DNA of 51,131 nucleotides, taken from a bacterium. Lineage in GTDB: Bacteria; Hydrothermota; Hydrothermia; UBA1063. The DNA lies in NCBI GenBank assembly GCA_030019025.1, contig JASEFR010000013.1, forward strand, positions 1-51,131, read 5' to 3'. A program made the position numbers and the translations under genes. The notes below the pieces were generated by a model. The model ran no database searches. It had not been told where the DNA came from and saw nothing but the letters and a program-made list of their open reading frames with translations. This document shows, piece after piece, positions 33,838-46,930 of this stretch (within the stretch, counting starts at the first letter, position 1; each line of letters starts with the position of its first letter).

Positions 33838-35727
33838 ATGAGGGTCAAAAGTATAGTGGCAGGGTTGATCCTGGGCGTCTCTATTTTGAGTGCCCAGGTA
33901 GAAACCACAATAGAAGTAATCCAGTCCGACAGGGACCCATCTACCCAGGCTTCTAACTGGGCAGACTCGACAGTAACTGTGAGTGGTGTCATAACTGCAC
34001 TTACGGGTGTAACCGGTACCAGAAATATCTTCATCGAGATGAATCCTGGTGGCCCATGGAGAGGGATAATGGTTTATTTCCCTACATCCCTTGGAACTTT
34101 GCCTTCCATGAATATAGGTGACAGTGTGTTAGTAACAGCGGGTGTACTTGAGTACTATGGCAATACAGAACTGCAGGTTAACGCCCTCACCGATTTCCAG
34201 ATCATTCAAACAGGAGTTACCCCACCTGATCCTGTTGTGATAACCTGTGCCCATCTGGATACTACACAGACTTCAGATTTCCCCGTTGATTCTGCAGAGG
34301 CTTATGAAGGCGTACTGGTAAGGATTGAAAATGCCTACGTGACGAGAACGGGCCTTGGAACAAACAACGAGTTCGAGATAACCGACGGGACTGGTTATGT
34401 CATTGTGAGGAATAACTATTCTTACACACCTAATGTCGGTGACGCCATGAACATCCAGGGGATCGTTGAAACAAGGACTTTAAGTGGAGTAACGTACTAC
34501 ATGCTTAGGCCAAGGTCTATTGACGATTACGAATTTTTACTTCCCGGTGTGGCTGACATCTACTCCATAGATAGGAATAAGGTAATAATTAATTTCAAGA
34601 CTCCGATGGACCCTTCAACTGCTCAGGACCCCGCAAAGTACGTCATTGTGGATAGTGCGACAGCGACTCCCCTTAATATTATTTCTGCAGAGGTTTCCAG
34701 TGAAAACAATAAGATCGTTATCTTGACGACTGAACAAATGACTGATGCATTGAAGTATAAATTCTATGGGCAGGGACTTACGGATGTTTACGGCCAGGCA
34801 ATCACCGATACCGCCTATTTCTATGGCGGCTTTACCCCTATTACCTTAATCGAATCCGATACAGTACCTAACGATTCGGCAAATGGCTTCAGGAGCAACT
34901 GGGATGGCAGAACGGTTACCATCACTGGAATAATTACCGGCTGGAAAGATAAATTTGCCTATCCGTTTTTCTTTGTACAACAAGGTGAAGGCCCATGGAC
35001 AGGTATACATGGTTGGGATCCCAATAATTTCATCCCTCTCAGTGACATGCAGGAAGGCGATTCGGTCATACTCGTTGGAGATGTGCTTGAATATGGAACG
35101 AATGCAATAACTGAACTCACAAACATTAGATACTATAGAGTTGTAAGCAGTGGTCATACTGTAAACCCTGTTACAGTTCCTTTGACTGATCTTAGAAATG
35201 AGGCAGGTGCTGTATCTGAGCAGTGGGAACACGTCCTTGTGGCTGTAGAACCACCTGTATTTGTTTATGATGTTGGCACCGGTGGCGACTGGAAAGTTTA
35301 CGAGTACATAGAACCTGATACCTTTGTTTTAAACGTTGAAGGCGATTATGCAATCGGCTATAGTTGGAGGCCAACAGAGGTAGATCAGCAAATAGATATG
35401 CTGGTGGGTATCTTGAGGTATAGAGGAACTCTTTATCCAAGAACTGATGCAGATATTGTACCATCAAGCGTTAAAGAATCTGGTATAGCTTACCTGAAAA
35501 ACTCTATCGCCAGAAAGAACCTTGAGTTTACTATTCCAGTTGGTGCTGGTAATGTAAAAGCTGAGCTTTACAATGTTGAAGGAAGGAAGATTATGACACT
35601 TTACGAAGGTAAAGGCAAAGACGAAATCATCAGAATAGACGTTTCAAATATAAGACCCGGTGCCTACTTCTTAGTGGTTAGCTCTGACGGTAAGGTAAAT
35701 ACTCAAAAGGTTGTTATTGTGAAGTGA
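33838..35727 (+). CDS. Secreted OB-fold protein with T9SS-like C-terminal domain
   Basis: 629 residues from the ATG at 33838 (AGAGGAGG ribosome site; a GTG at 33832 would add two residues). Signal peptide IVAGLILGVSILSAQ. Two repeated units of ~180 residues carry an OB-fold-like pattern: first SNWADSTVTVSGVITALTG with GPWRGIMVYFP and LPSMNIGDSVLVTAGVLEYY; again SNWDGRTVTITGIITG with GPWTGIHGWDP and MQEGDSVILVGDVLEYG. Between them is a bacterial Ig-like stretch (residues ~220-310). This is the DNA-binding/nuclease-accessory OB layout found in extracellular nucleases of FCB bacteria. The C-terminal ~75 residues (LEFTIPVGAGN, LYNVEGRKI, GAYFLVVSSDG, KVVIVK) form a sorting tail without the PNP motif. 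No catalytic nuclease domain is visible. Confidence 0.6.
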   Translation: MRVKSIVAGLILGVSILSAQVETTIEVIQSDRDPSTQASNWADSTVTVSGVITALTGVTGTRNIFIEMNPGGPWRGIMVYFPTSLGTLPSMNIGDSVLVTAGVLEYYGNTELQVNALTDFQIIQTGVTPPDPVVITCAHLDTTQTSDFPVDSAEAYEGVLVRIENAYVTRTGLGTNNEFEITDGTGYVIVRNNYSYTPNVGDAMNIQGIVETRTLSGVTYYMLRPRSIDDYEFLLPGVADIYSIDRNKVIINFKTPMDPSTAQDPAKYVIVDSATATPLNIISAEVSSENNKIVILTTEQMTDALKYKFYGQGLTDVYGQAITDTAYFYGGFTPITLIESDTVPNDSANGFRSNWDGRTVTITGIITGWKDKFAYPFFFVQQGEGPWTGIHGWDPNNFIPLSDMQEGDSVILVGDVLEYGTNAITELTNIRYYRVVSSGHTVNPVTVPLTDLRNEAGAVSEQWEHVLVAVEPPVFVYDVGTGGDWKVYEYIEPDTFVLNVEGDYAIGYSWRPTEVDQQIDMLVGILRYRGTLYPRTDADIVPSSVKESGIAYLKNSIARKNLEFTIPVGAGNVKAELYNVEGRKIMTLYEGKGKDEIIRIDVSNIRPGAYFLVVSSDGKVNTQKVVIVK

Positions 35728-35752
35728 AATAAGACTGAGACTATATCAACTC

Positions 35753-35783
35753 TGCGCGCCCCTTCGGGGCGCGCAATTTTTTT
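35753..35783 (+). terminator. Intrinsic terminator with TTCG loop
   Basis: GCGCGCCCC (left arm) and GGGCGCGC (right arm) pair around TTCG, then a run of seven T (35777-35783). Ends the secreted-protein gene. Confidence 0.92.
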
Positions 35784-35962
35784 AAAATACCTCCACCTTT
35801 ATTCAGCATATGAGTGCTTAATTATTTGACTATTTCTTATTTTCTCACAATCTAAAGTCCCGCATGGCTTGGATTTTTCTGAATGCAGACATAGGGTGCC
35901 TAGATATTTTCCATTTCTTATTCTTAGCGATATAATTTTAACGTTTTAGAGGGAGGTGTAAA

Positions 35963-38131
35963 ATGTTTTTAATTGTCCTCGCATCTTTTTTTAATTTGAA
36001 TTCTGTTGCCCTCTCGGAACGAAGTCTTGCTACGACATTAAATCCTGCAGGCCTTGCGTTTTCTAAAGGATTTGAAGTATCTTATTATGGTGGTCAAGAC
36101 AATTACAATCTAAGCCTTCTTTCGGGGAGTTCGGGCTTATCTTGGGACAATGTTACAAATACTTACAGCCTGGCGCAAGGGTTTAAACTCAATGAAAATC
36201 TATACTTTGGCTTAGGGTTAAAATATTCAAAGAACTCTGGATATGACTATTATGGTGGTTTACTTATAAGACCAATAGAATTTCTCTCAATTGGAGCTAC
36301 ATATAATAAATCAAAGGATTATAGGTTTGGCATTGCCATCAAGCCCTGTAGAGATTACATCAAAGCCTACATTGACCTTTCTAAAGGCGAAGGTAACCCT
36401 ATAATTGAAGGTGGAGTTGCAATTCAACCCGTTAGTGGAGTTTCCCTGTTTGCTAAATCAGCAAGAGATGGAAAAACTTCCTTTGGATTTGAATTTAGTC
36501 TTGGTAACCTTCTATTCTCTGCAATGAGTGAAGAAAATAAAAACATCTATGGTGTGATTCTATCTGCCAATCCCTATCCGACGCTAATCAAAATGCCCAA
36601 AGTACAAATTATTCGCTTGAAAGGCCAGTACGATGAAATGAGGGCAGAGGGGAGCTTTCTGCCGAAGAAGAAAATGTCCTTTTTTGACCTCGTCATGGTT
36701 CTTGATTCCCTTTCCCGAGACAAAACCGTGAAAGGTGTGTTTTTCATTTTAGATAATGTAACTTTTTCTATCAATCAGGTCGAGGAGCTACGGAATGTAA
36801 TATCAAGGCTAAGAGAAAATGGTATAAAGGTTTACGCTTATTCCGAGGGCTATTTTCTGGGTTCCTATCTCCTCGCGAGAGCGTGCGACAAAGTCTTTCT
36901 TAACCCTCTGGGGGACATTTTTATACCTGGCCTTGGAACTGTAAGTGCCTATCCCAAAAAGGCTTTGGAAAAACTTGGCATTAAGCCTGAATTTCAGAGG
37001 ATCGGTGAGTACAAATCTGCAGCAGAACCCTTCATTATGGACACAATGAGTACCTATAATAGAGAGCAAATTATGGCATATCTTAATACCATTTATGAGT
37101 ATGCGAAAGAAGCCATTCCAGAAATTGATTCAATTTTTGAGTATGCCTTGATCAACGCTGAAGAGGCTAAAGAGAGAAACTACGTTGATTCTCTGATTTA
37201 TGAAACCGACATAGAGAGCGTAATAAAGAGAGAATTTGGAAAAAGGGTGCGCATTGTAAGGGGATTAAAATCCTATCCTCAGCCTGTGAGAACCCTGTGG
37301 GCTGAACCTATTGGGCGTATCGCCTTTGTGGTTGCAGATGGTAGTATCGTAACCGGGGAAAGCCGAGACAACCCTATGCCTTTAAGCGGTGGAAGAAGTC
37401 TGGGGTCTTCAACCATAGAGAAAACCTTTGCAAGACTCGAAAAGGATAAGAGAATAAAGGCTGTAATTTTGAGGGTTAACTCACCTGGTGGTTCTGCCCT
37501 TGCCTCTGATATCATGTGGAATGCCATAAGAAGGGTTTCTCGCAAGAAGCCTGTTATTGTTACTATGGGCTCTGTGGCCGCATCTGGCGGATACTATATC
37601 TCCTCTGCTGGAACAAAGATACTGGCATCAAAGACTACTTTAACAGGTTCTATTGGAGTTCTAAATGGCAAATTTGTCATAACAGGGCTTTTTAACAAGC
37701 TTGGGATCAATCTGTATTCAGTAAAGATTGGGAAACACGCCCTTTCCTTCTCCTCCTACGAGGAACTTGGAGCAGAAGGTGAAGAGATAATGAACAAAGA
37801 AATAGAATGGTCATACAGAAAGTTCCTTAGCAGGATTCATGATAGCAGAGGACTTGATCCTGATAGCATTGATAAGATAGGAAGGGGAAGAATCTGGAGC
37901 GGAAGAGATGCAAAGAAAATAGGCATCGTTGATGAAACCGGTGGAATTTTAGAAGCGATAAAACTTTCGAAAGAACTTTCAAAATGCAGAACCGCTAAAG
38001 TTGTTTATTATACAACCCGTAAGCCATCGTTCCTCTTTGCCAACTTTATACCGCCGTCGGTCTCGATTTTTGACATTTTAATGGAAGGCCCTGCATACAT
38101 AGAGTTTACAAGGCCATTGATTGTGAGATAG
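35963..38131 (+). CDS. sppA: Signal peptide peptidase SppA with outer-membrane-like N-terminal extension
   Basis: 722 residues. Residues ~1-205 are beta-rich with the PorV/UPF0164-style opening ATTLNPAGLAFSKG and repeated short strands (GLGLKYSKNSGYDYYGGLLI, GGVAIQPVSGVSLFAKS), so they look like a small barrel or barrel fragment. Residues ~210-720 are SppA type: two S49 peptidase repeats, the catalytic Lys351 in RIGEYKSAAEPF and Ser541 in GSVAASGGYYIS (the pair is ~190 apart as in E. coli, 200). NSPGGSALASD is also family-typical. SppA cleaves signal peptides after their release; fusion to an outer-membrane-like part is unusual. GGGAGG ribosome site before the ATG. Confidence 0.85.
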   Translation: MFLIVLASFFNLNSVALSERSLATTLNPAGLAFSKGFEVSYYGGQDNYNLSLLSGSSGLSWDNVTNTYSLAQGFKLNENLYFGLGLKYSKNSGYDYYGGLLIRPIEFLSIGATYNKSKDYRFGIAIKPCRDYIKAYIDLSKGEGNPIIEGGVAIQPVSGVSLFAKSARDGKTSFGFEFSLGNLLFSAMSEENKNIYGVILSANPYPTLIKMPKVQIIRLKGQYDEMRAEGSFLPKKKMSFFDLVMVLDSLSRDKTVKGVFFILDNVTFSINQVEELRNVISRLRENGIKVYAYSEGYFLGSYLLARACDKVFLNPLGDIFIPGLGTVSAYPKKALEKLGIKPEFQRIGEYKSAAEPFIMDTMSTYNREQIMAYLNTIYEYAKEAIPEIDSIFEYALINAEEAKERNYVDSLIYETDIESVIKREFGKRVRIVRGLKSYPQPVRTLWAEPIGRIAFVVADGSIVTGESRDNPMPLSGGRSLGSSTIEKTFARLEKDKRIKAVILRVNSPGGSALASDIMWNAIRRVSRKKPVIVTMGSVAASGGYYISSAGTKILASKTTLTGSIGVLNGKFVITGLFNKLGINLYSVKIGKHALSFSSYEELGAEGEEIMNKEIEWSYRKFLSRIHDSRGLDPDSIDKIGRGRIWSGRDAKKIGIVDETGGILEAIKLSKELSKCRTAKVVYYTTRKPSFLFANFIPPSVSIFDILMEGPAYIEFTRPLIVR

Positions 38132-38151
38132 AAAGGAATTAAAATTTTACT

Positions 38152-38736
38152 ATGGAAAAGATTGTCCTTGATACGAGCGTATTTACTAATCCCGATGTTT
38201 ATGGTCTTTTTGGTAAAAGTGCGAAGGAGGCTTTCAGAAATTTCCTTGAACTTGCGAAAGGATCAAAAAGTGAGTTTGAATTTTATATGCCCCCATCTGT
38301 TTTTGAGGAATTAAACCTTATTCTTGGAGAAGAAAGCATTCCTCCTGAAGTGGATCTCACCATAAAACTCAAATCCCCCAAGAGATTTAACATAGAGGTG
38401 CCGGGTTTTCTTCTTTATGAATTGATTGAAGAGGTTAGAAACAGAATTAATAAGGGGCTTAGAGTGGCTGAAGAAGCTGTCCTCGTTGCGGAGAAACAGA
38501 GTAAGGAAAAAATAATAAACCGTTTGAGAAACAAGTATCGGGAAGCGTTAAGGAGCGGAATTATTGATTCGACTGAGGACGTAGATTTGATACTTCTTGC
38601 TATGGAATTGGGGGCCGCTATTGTTTCAGCGGATGAAGGTGTAAGAAAGTGGGCTGAAAAACTGGGGGTAAGATACATAAATCCCAAAGCTTTAATTTCT
38701 GTGCTTCTATCTAATCGTAGAGAGGATAACCCCTGA
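38152..38736 (+). CDS. RNA ligase partner protein (PIN-domain, MJ_1548 family)
   Basis: 194 residues. PIN-fold: LDTSVFTNPDVYGLFG at the N-terminus (the first Asp), ELIEEVRNRINKGLRVAEEA in the middle, and DLILLAMELGAAIVSADEGVRKWAEKLG at the end with acidic residues for metal. The wording (VLDTSVFTNPDVYGLFG onward) is that of the archaeal 'RNA ligase partner' family, which in many genomes accompanies the Pab1020-type RNA ligase. Here the ligase itself is the convergent neighbour, sharing 26 bases of 3' overlap. PIN proteins are usually RNases, so an RNA cut-and-join pair is the obvious idea. It starts 20 bases after sppA. Confidence 0.85.
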   Translation: MEKIVLDTSVFTNPDVYGLFGKSAKEAFRNFLELAKGSKSEFEFYMPPSVFEELNLILGEESIPPEVDLTIKLKSPKRFNIEVPGFLLYELIEEVRNRINKGLRVAEEAVLVAEKQSKEKIINRLRNKYREALRSGIIDSTEDVDLILLAMELGAAIVSADEGVRKWAEKLGVRYINPKALISVLLSNRREDNP

Positions 38737-39802
38737 GTAGACGGTAAAGCCTTGTAGTAGCTTTAAGAAAAGTCTTTTCAATGGTAACCTTGAATTTGTC
38801 TGAGCTCTTCTCAATTTCAATCAGTTTAACTTTAATCAAATCTGATGCTCTACTTTCGAGTTTGATGAATTCTTCAATGTTTTCCTGTTTATTAAAGTAA
38901 AGCACATATTGACGTGATATTTTGGCGGTGCTCTTGAATTCTTGAACAACCTTTTTAAAGTTTTCTATTAAAATTTTGCCTAATTTTTCGATAACCTCTT
39001 GATCATCAAAGCCGAGTTCTAAGGAAGACAAAGCATATCTTAAGATTCTCTGCGTATAAAATTCCCCCGGTAGTTCCAGTAGAAGGTCTATATCTGCTTC
39101 GATATCTTTGATATTTATGATTGGGGTAGCATATTTAAAGTATTTGAAAACTTTTTCTGCGGACTTTATTACCACCCCCTCGATTTCTTCCTCATTTAGT
39201 TTAAGAACAATTTCTTTTATACTTTCGAAATCACTGGAATTAAAGCGGCCGAATCTACCAACCTGAGGTATTTGATACAAGTCAGCAATCCTATACCGTT
39301 CCTCAGGCAAGAAAAATCTTTTTTCTATTGGGTTATAAATATCAAACAGCTTAAAGGCAACGTCAAAAGTGATGTAGGGAGGGTGGAGCTCCATATAGGG
39401 ATTGTTGGGCCCTATAATTTCCCCAAAAAGTATAAGATGAGGATTTTCTCTAAAAAATTTTTCAAAATCATAAAAGTCGGGTAATCTGTCTGTGCTGAAT
39501 GGGCAAACGAATCCTCCCCTCGTGATTGCAAGGATTCTATCCTTGATGTAGATGACCCTTATATTGTAGCCATCAGCCTTCTCTTCAATGTAAAAGGGTT
39601 CTTTGAAATAACGGTTAAGCCCTTCTTTTAGAACAAAAAGCCGACCAATCTTAGGGTATGGAGGGATTATGGTATCATCTATTACTACAGTTCCCCGTTT
39701 AAAGGGCTTTGAGTCGTCAGCAAAACGTATATATCTTACATCTAAATAATTTTCGTATATCGCCCTTTTTAGTTCCAGGGCTTGCCTTACTGCTTCATGC
39801 AT
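38711..39802 (-). CDS. RNA ligase, Pab1020 (Rnl3) family
   Basis: ATP-dependent 5'-phosphate/3'-hydroxyl RNA ligase. 363 residues. Nucleotidyl-transferase motif KxDG is KADG with the adenylated Lys75 in IEEKADGYNIRVI; motif III is FGEIIGPNNPYM; motif IV is IEGVVIKS (near residue 220). The C-terminal ~140 helical residues match the Rnl3-specific dimerisation domain. Known members (Pyrococcus abyssi Pab1020, Methanothermobacter MthRnl) make circular RNA and may act in RNA repair or ligase-mediated circularisation in vivo. This bacterial copy starts four bases after the end of a sugar ABC permease gene. Confidence 0.93.
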   Translation of the reverse strand: MHEAVRQALELKRAIYENYLDVRYIRFADDSKPFKRGTVVIDDTIIPPYPKIGRLFVLKEGLNRYFKEPFYIEEKADGYNIRVIYIKDRILAITRGGFVCPFSTDRLPDFYDFEKFFRENPHLILFGEIIGPNNPYMELHPPYITFDVAFKLFDIYNPIEKRFFLPEERYRIADLYQIPQVGRFGRFNSSDFESIKEIVLKLNEEEIEGVVIKSAEKVFKYFKYATPIINIKDIEADIDLLLELPGEFYTQRILRYALSSLELGFDDQEVIEKLGKILIENFKKVVQEFKSTAKISRQYVLYFNKQENIEEFIKLESRASDLIKVKLIEIEKSSDKFKVTIEKTFLKATTRLYRLLRGYPLYD

Positions 39803-39806
39803 GGAT

Positions 39807-40637
39807 TTACTCTTTTAATCCGCTTCTGGCGTAACTCTCAATTATCTGTTTTTGTGCGATAAAGAATAGGATTACAAGGGGTAAAATTGAAAGCGTTGAG
39901 GCTGCCATCAGGGCAGGGTAGTTGGTTGACTCACCCTGTGCAAAATAGGCTAAACCGACTTGGATCGGTCTGAGATTATCTTTGTTTATGACCATTAAAG
40001 GCCACATAAAACTGTTCCAGCTTGAAATAAATTCAAAGATAACAATGGTAGTTATAGCTGGCCTAATGAGGGGAACAATTATTTGAAACAGGAATCTTAA
40101 TCTTCCACATCCATCAATTACCGCCGCATCGTACAAATCTTTCGGAATGGAGCGCATGTTTTGCCTTAGAAGAAAAATACTGAAAATACTCACAGTCCAC
40201 GGTACGATCATTACTTGCAATGTATCAAGCCACCCAAGCCTTTGCACTATAAGGAAGAGAGGTATAATATAAACCGGTATCGGAACCATCATTAAAGAGA
40301 GAAAACCCATAAAAATGGTATCTCTCCCCTTAAACTGAATCCAGGAAAAGGCAAAAGCGGCAAGAAGTGCAGTTAAAAGAGAACCGAGTATGGTAAGAAC
40401 GGAAGTGATAAAAGAAATGTACATGTATCGGAGGAAGTGAATTTTTGTGATTACGGTTTTATACCCATAGAGGGTAAGTGTTTTAGGAATCCACGTAGGC
40501 GGGACAGCAATAGATTCCGCCGGCGTTTTGAAGGATGTAGTTATCATCCAATAAAATGGAAGTATAGAAAGAATGGCAAGAATAAAAAGAATCAAATAGA
40601 CGATGATTTTCCAGATAATTACGGGTTTAAACTTCAT
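39807..40637 (-). CDS. Sugar ABC transporter permease (MalG type)
   Basis: 276 residues with six hydrophobic helices. The EAA loop is DAAVIDGCGRLRFLFQIIVP, contacting the ATPase. N-terminal IVYLILFILAILSILPFYWM and YKTVITKI...FLRYMYISF match the MalG/carbohydrate permease family. It overlaps the MalF-type gene by 11 bases. No sugar-binding protein or MalK-type ATPase lies next to the pair, so those must be encoded elsewhere. Substrate not predictable. Confidence 0.9.
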   Translation of the reverse strand: MKFKPVIIWKIIVYLILFILAILSILPFYWMITTSFKTPAESIAVPPTWIPKTLTLYGYKTVITKIHFLRYMYISFITSVLTILGSLLTALLAAFAFSWIQFKGRDTIFMGFLSLMMVPIPVYIIPLFLIVQRLGWLDTLQVMIVPWTVSIFSIFLLRQNMRSIPKDLYDAAVIDGCGRLRFLFQIIVPLIRPAITTIVIFEFISSWNSFMWPLMVINKDNLRPIQVGLAYFAQGESTNYPALMAASTLSILPLVILFFIAQKQIIESYARSGLKE

Positions 40638-41571
40638 AGTAAACCCTCTTTTCGCTTATCTTTCTCTGTAAGACAGTTATTGCAAGAATGATCACAAAGA
40701 ACACGAAGGCAATAGCAGAGCCATAACCTACTTGATATTCTTCATATCCTTTTCTGAAGAGGTAATAGACAACCACAGAAGTCTTCCCTAATGGACCTCC
40801 AGTAGGAGGCCCAGTCATCAACCAGACAGGAGCGAAAACCTGAAAGGAAGATATGGTGGTCATTATGAAAACATAGAAAGTTGTTGGTGATAAGAGCGGC
40901 AGCATTACATGTTTTATTGTTTGCCATCTATTGGCTCCGTCAATTTTTGCAGCCTCGTAGTAAGTCTCCGAAATGTTTTTGAGACCAGCTATGAAAATAA
41001 CTATATTGTACCCAAGTGATTTCCAAACACTTAGAATAACAAGGGAAAACAGGGCTAAAGAAGGACCCTCAAGGAGAAAAGGAAGGTCTTTACCTATAAG
41101 AAGTTCAAAGATTCCTCGTGGTTCCTCAAGCCATTTTAAGGTTGGGAGTCCTAACAAGGATAAAATAGAGTTAAAAAGCCCCCTCTGGGGGTTATAAAGC
41201 CATTTCCATACTACCGAAACGGCTACCAGAGAAGTAATGACAGGCAGGAAAAAGATAGTTCTGAAAAGTCCGACGCCCTTAATGCTCTGATTTAGGAGGT
41301 AAGCAATTAAGAGGGCCAGTATAATGCTAAGAGGAACAGAGAAAAGTGTGTAGAGAAAGGTATTCCATAGAGCCTGCCAAAAATACCTGTCTTGAAGCAA
41401 AAATTTGTAATTCTGAAGTCCAACAAAACCCTTGTCTCCAGCAATTCCCCATTCGTGAAAAGAGATATTGAAAGCGAAGAGTATGGGTAAAACCTTGAAT
41501 ATAAAAAGTATTATGAGAGCGGGCAGGAGAAAAAGGAAACCATATAAAATCTCTTTCCGCTCTTTTGCCAT
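40627..41571 (-). CDS. Sugar ABC transporter permease (MalF type)
   Basis: 314 residues, six hydrophobic helices with a periplasmic loop, EAA loop EAAKIDGANRWQTIKHVMLP. Partner of the MalG-type gene. Opening ILYGFLFLLPALIILFIFKVLP is family typical. No ribosome site is visible directly upstream (AAAGGA sits about 17 bases before the ATG). It is the first gene of a run that continues into the RNA ligase. Confidence 0.9.
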   Translation of the reverse strand: MAKERKEILYGFLFLLPALIILFIFKVLPILFAFNISFHEWGIAGDKGFVGLQNYKFLLQDRYFWQALWNTFLYTLFSVPLSIILALLIAYLLNQSIKGVGLFRTIFFLPVITSLVAVSVVWKWLYNPQRGLFNSILSLLGLPTLKWLEEPRGIFELLIGKDLPFLLEGPSLALFSLVILSVWKSLGYNIVIFIAGLKNISETYYEAAKIDGANRWQTIKHVMLPLLSPTTFYVFIMTTISSFQVFAPVWLMTGPPTGGPLGKTSVVVYYLFRKGYEEYQVGYGSAIAFVFFVIILAITVLQRKISEKRVYYEV

Positions 41572-41784
41572 TGTTTAATTTTATTTTGTCCTTTGGAAAA
41601 AATCAAGCAAAGTGCAGAACTAAGAGAATATTGGCAATTTAAGTCTAAAAAGGCAGAGGAAGAATAGGCTTTGCAGTGCTTCTATTCTATATCTGTGTAA
41701 ATTCAAAGCTACATAAAGCCATAGATTTGATTTTCACATAAAAACCTGAGGATTAATAGTTTATGACTAACCTAAGGGTTTCAG

Positions 41785-42537
41785 CTACAACCCTGTTGGT
41801 GCAGGTAAAAATACATAGTCCAGCGAAAATTTTTCTTTCAAATGCTCAGCTATTGCTCTGAGCCCAAGGGTTTCCGATTGATAGTGTCCAAGGAAAATTA
41901 CGTTGATCTTCCCGTCATTAGCTACAGAATAAGCATAATGCCTTGGCTCACCCACCACGAGAACGTCAAGACCCTTTTCTATTGCCTCGGACAAAGTAGA
42001 CACTGCATCACCTGAAACAAAGGCGCCTTTAGTTATTTCGCGCTTCCCAAAATCCCAGTGAAGTATTACCTTTCCTATTTTTTCCTCAAGAAGAGAAATA
42101 AAATCTTCAAGTTTTTTAGGCTTCTTAAATACAAATTCTCTTCCTATTTTGATACCGTGATATTCGCCAAATTCTGTATGCTCTTCTATTCCCAGTAATT
42201 TCATTGCGTATGCATTGTTTCCAAATTCAGGATGCATATCCAAGGGCAAATGGGAAACATAAGCAGCAATATCGTTCTGAAAAAGAAGTTTGAATCTTTC
42301 ATACAAGGCACCAACCAAGGGTAGGGGAGTGCCCCAGTAAGGACCGTGATGAAATATAATCATATCCACATTTTCCTCAACACCTTTTTTTATAGAAGGT
42401 ATATTAAAATCCACGGCAAGGCCGATTCTTCTAATATCGTGAGAATTGTCAAGAATTAAACCATTTAATGAAGAATCAGGAATTTCTTTTGTTCTTAAGA
42501 CTTTATCAAGATATTCCGCAATTTCCCTGGCTCTCAT
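41785..42537 (-). CDS. Nif3-like dinuclear metal centre protein
   Basis: 250 residues. Nif3/YbgI family: MIIFHHGPYWG, SHLPLDMHPEFGNN and GHYQSETLGLRAIAEHL carry the His and Glu ligands of the dinuclear metal centre. Members form hexameric rings and are annotated variously as GTP cyclohydrolase-like or metal-dependent hydrolases; the substrate is not established. GAGGAG ribosome site 5 bases before the ATG. It lies after the terminator of the gdhA operon, so it needs its own promoter (not identified). Confidence 0.9.
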   Translation of the reverse strand: MRAREIAEYLDKVLRTKEIPDSSLNGLILDNSHDIRRIGLAVDFNIPSIKKGVEENVDMIIFHHGPYWGTPLPLVGALYERFKLLFQNDIAAYVSHLPLDMHPEFGNNAYAMKLLGIEEHTEFGEYHGIKIGREFVFKKPKKLEDFISLLEEKIGKVILHWDFGKREITKGAFVSGDAVSTLSEAIEKGLDVLVVGEPRHYAYSVANDGKINVIFLGHYQSETLGLRAIAEHLKEKFSLDYVFLPAPTGL

Positions 42538-42572
42538 AATAACTCCTCTTTAATAGACATGCTTTCATTTCT

Positions 42573-42607
42573 TATAAAAAATGAGGGGCCCCGTGGGGCC
42601 CCCAATG
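42573..42607 (-). terminator. Intrinsic terminator of the transhydrogenase-gdhA operon
   Basis: Read on the minus strand: GGGGCCCC and GGGGCCCC arms around a 2-3 base loop, followed by TTTTTT (complement of 42576-42581). Lies 23 bases past the gdhA stop. Confidence 0.9.
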
Positions 42608-42629
42608 AGTTGTTTTAATTCGGGATTTA

Positions 42630-46916
<4,287 letters not shown>

Positions 46917-46930
<14 letters not shown>

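Noticed and set aside
41572-41784. Promoter of the sugar permease operon
   Set aside because: TTGCTT with a 17-base spacer to AAAATA is too weak a match to call; no better boxes were found.
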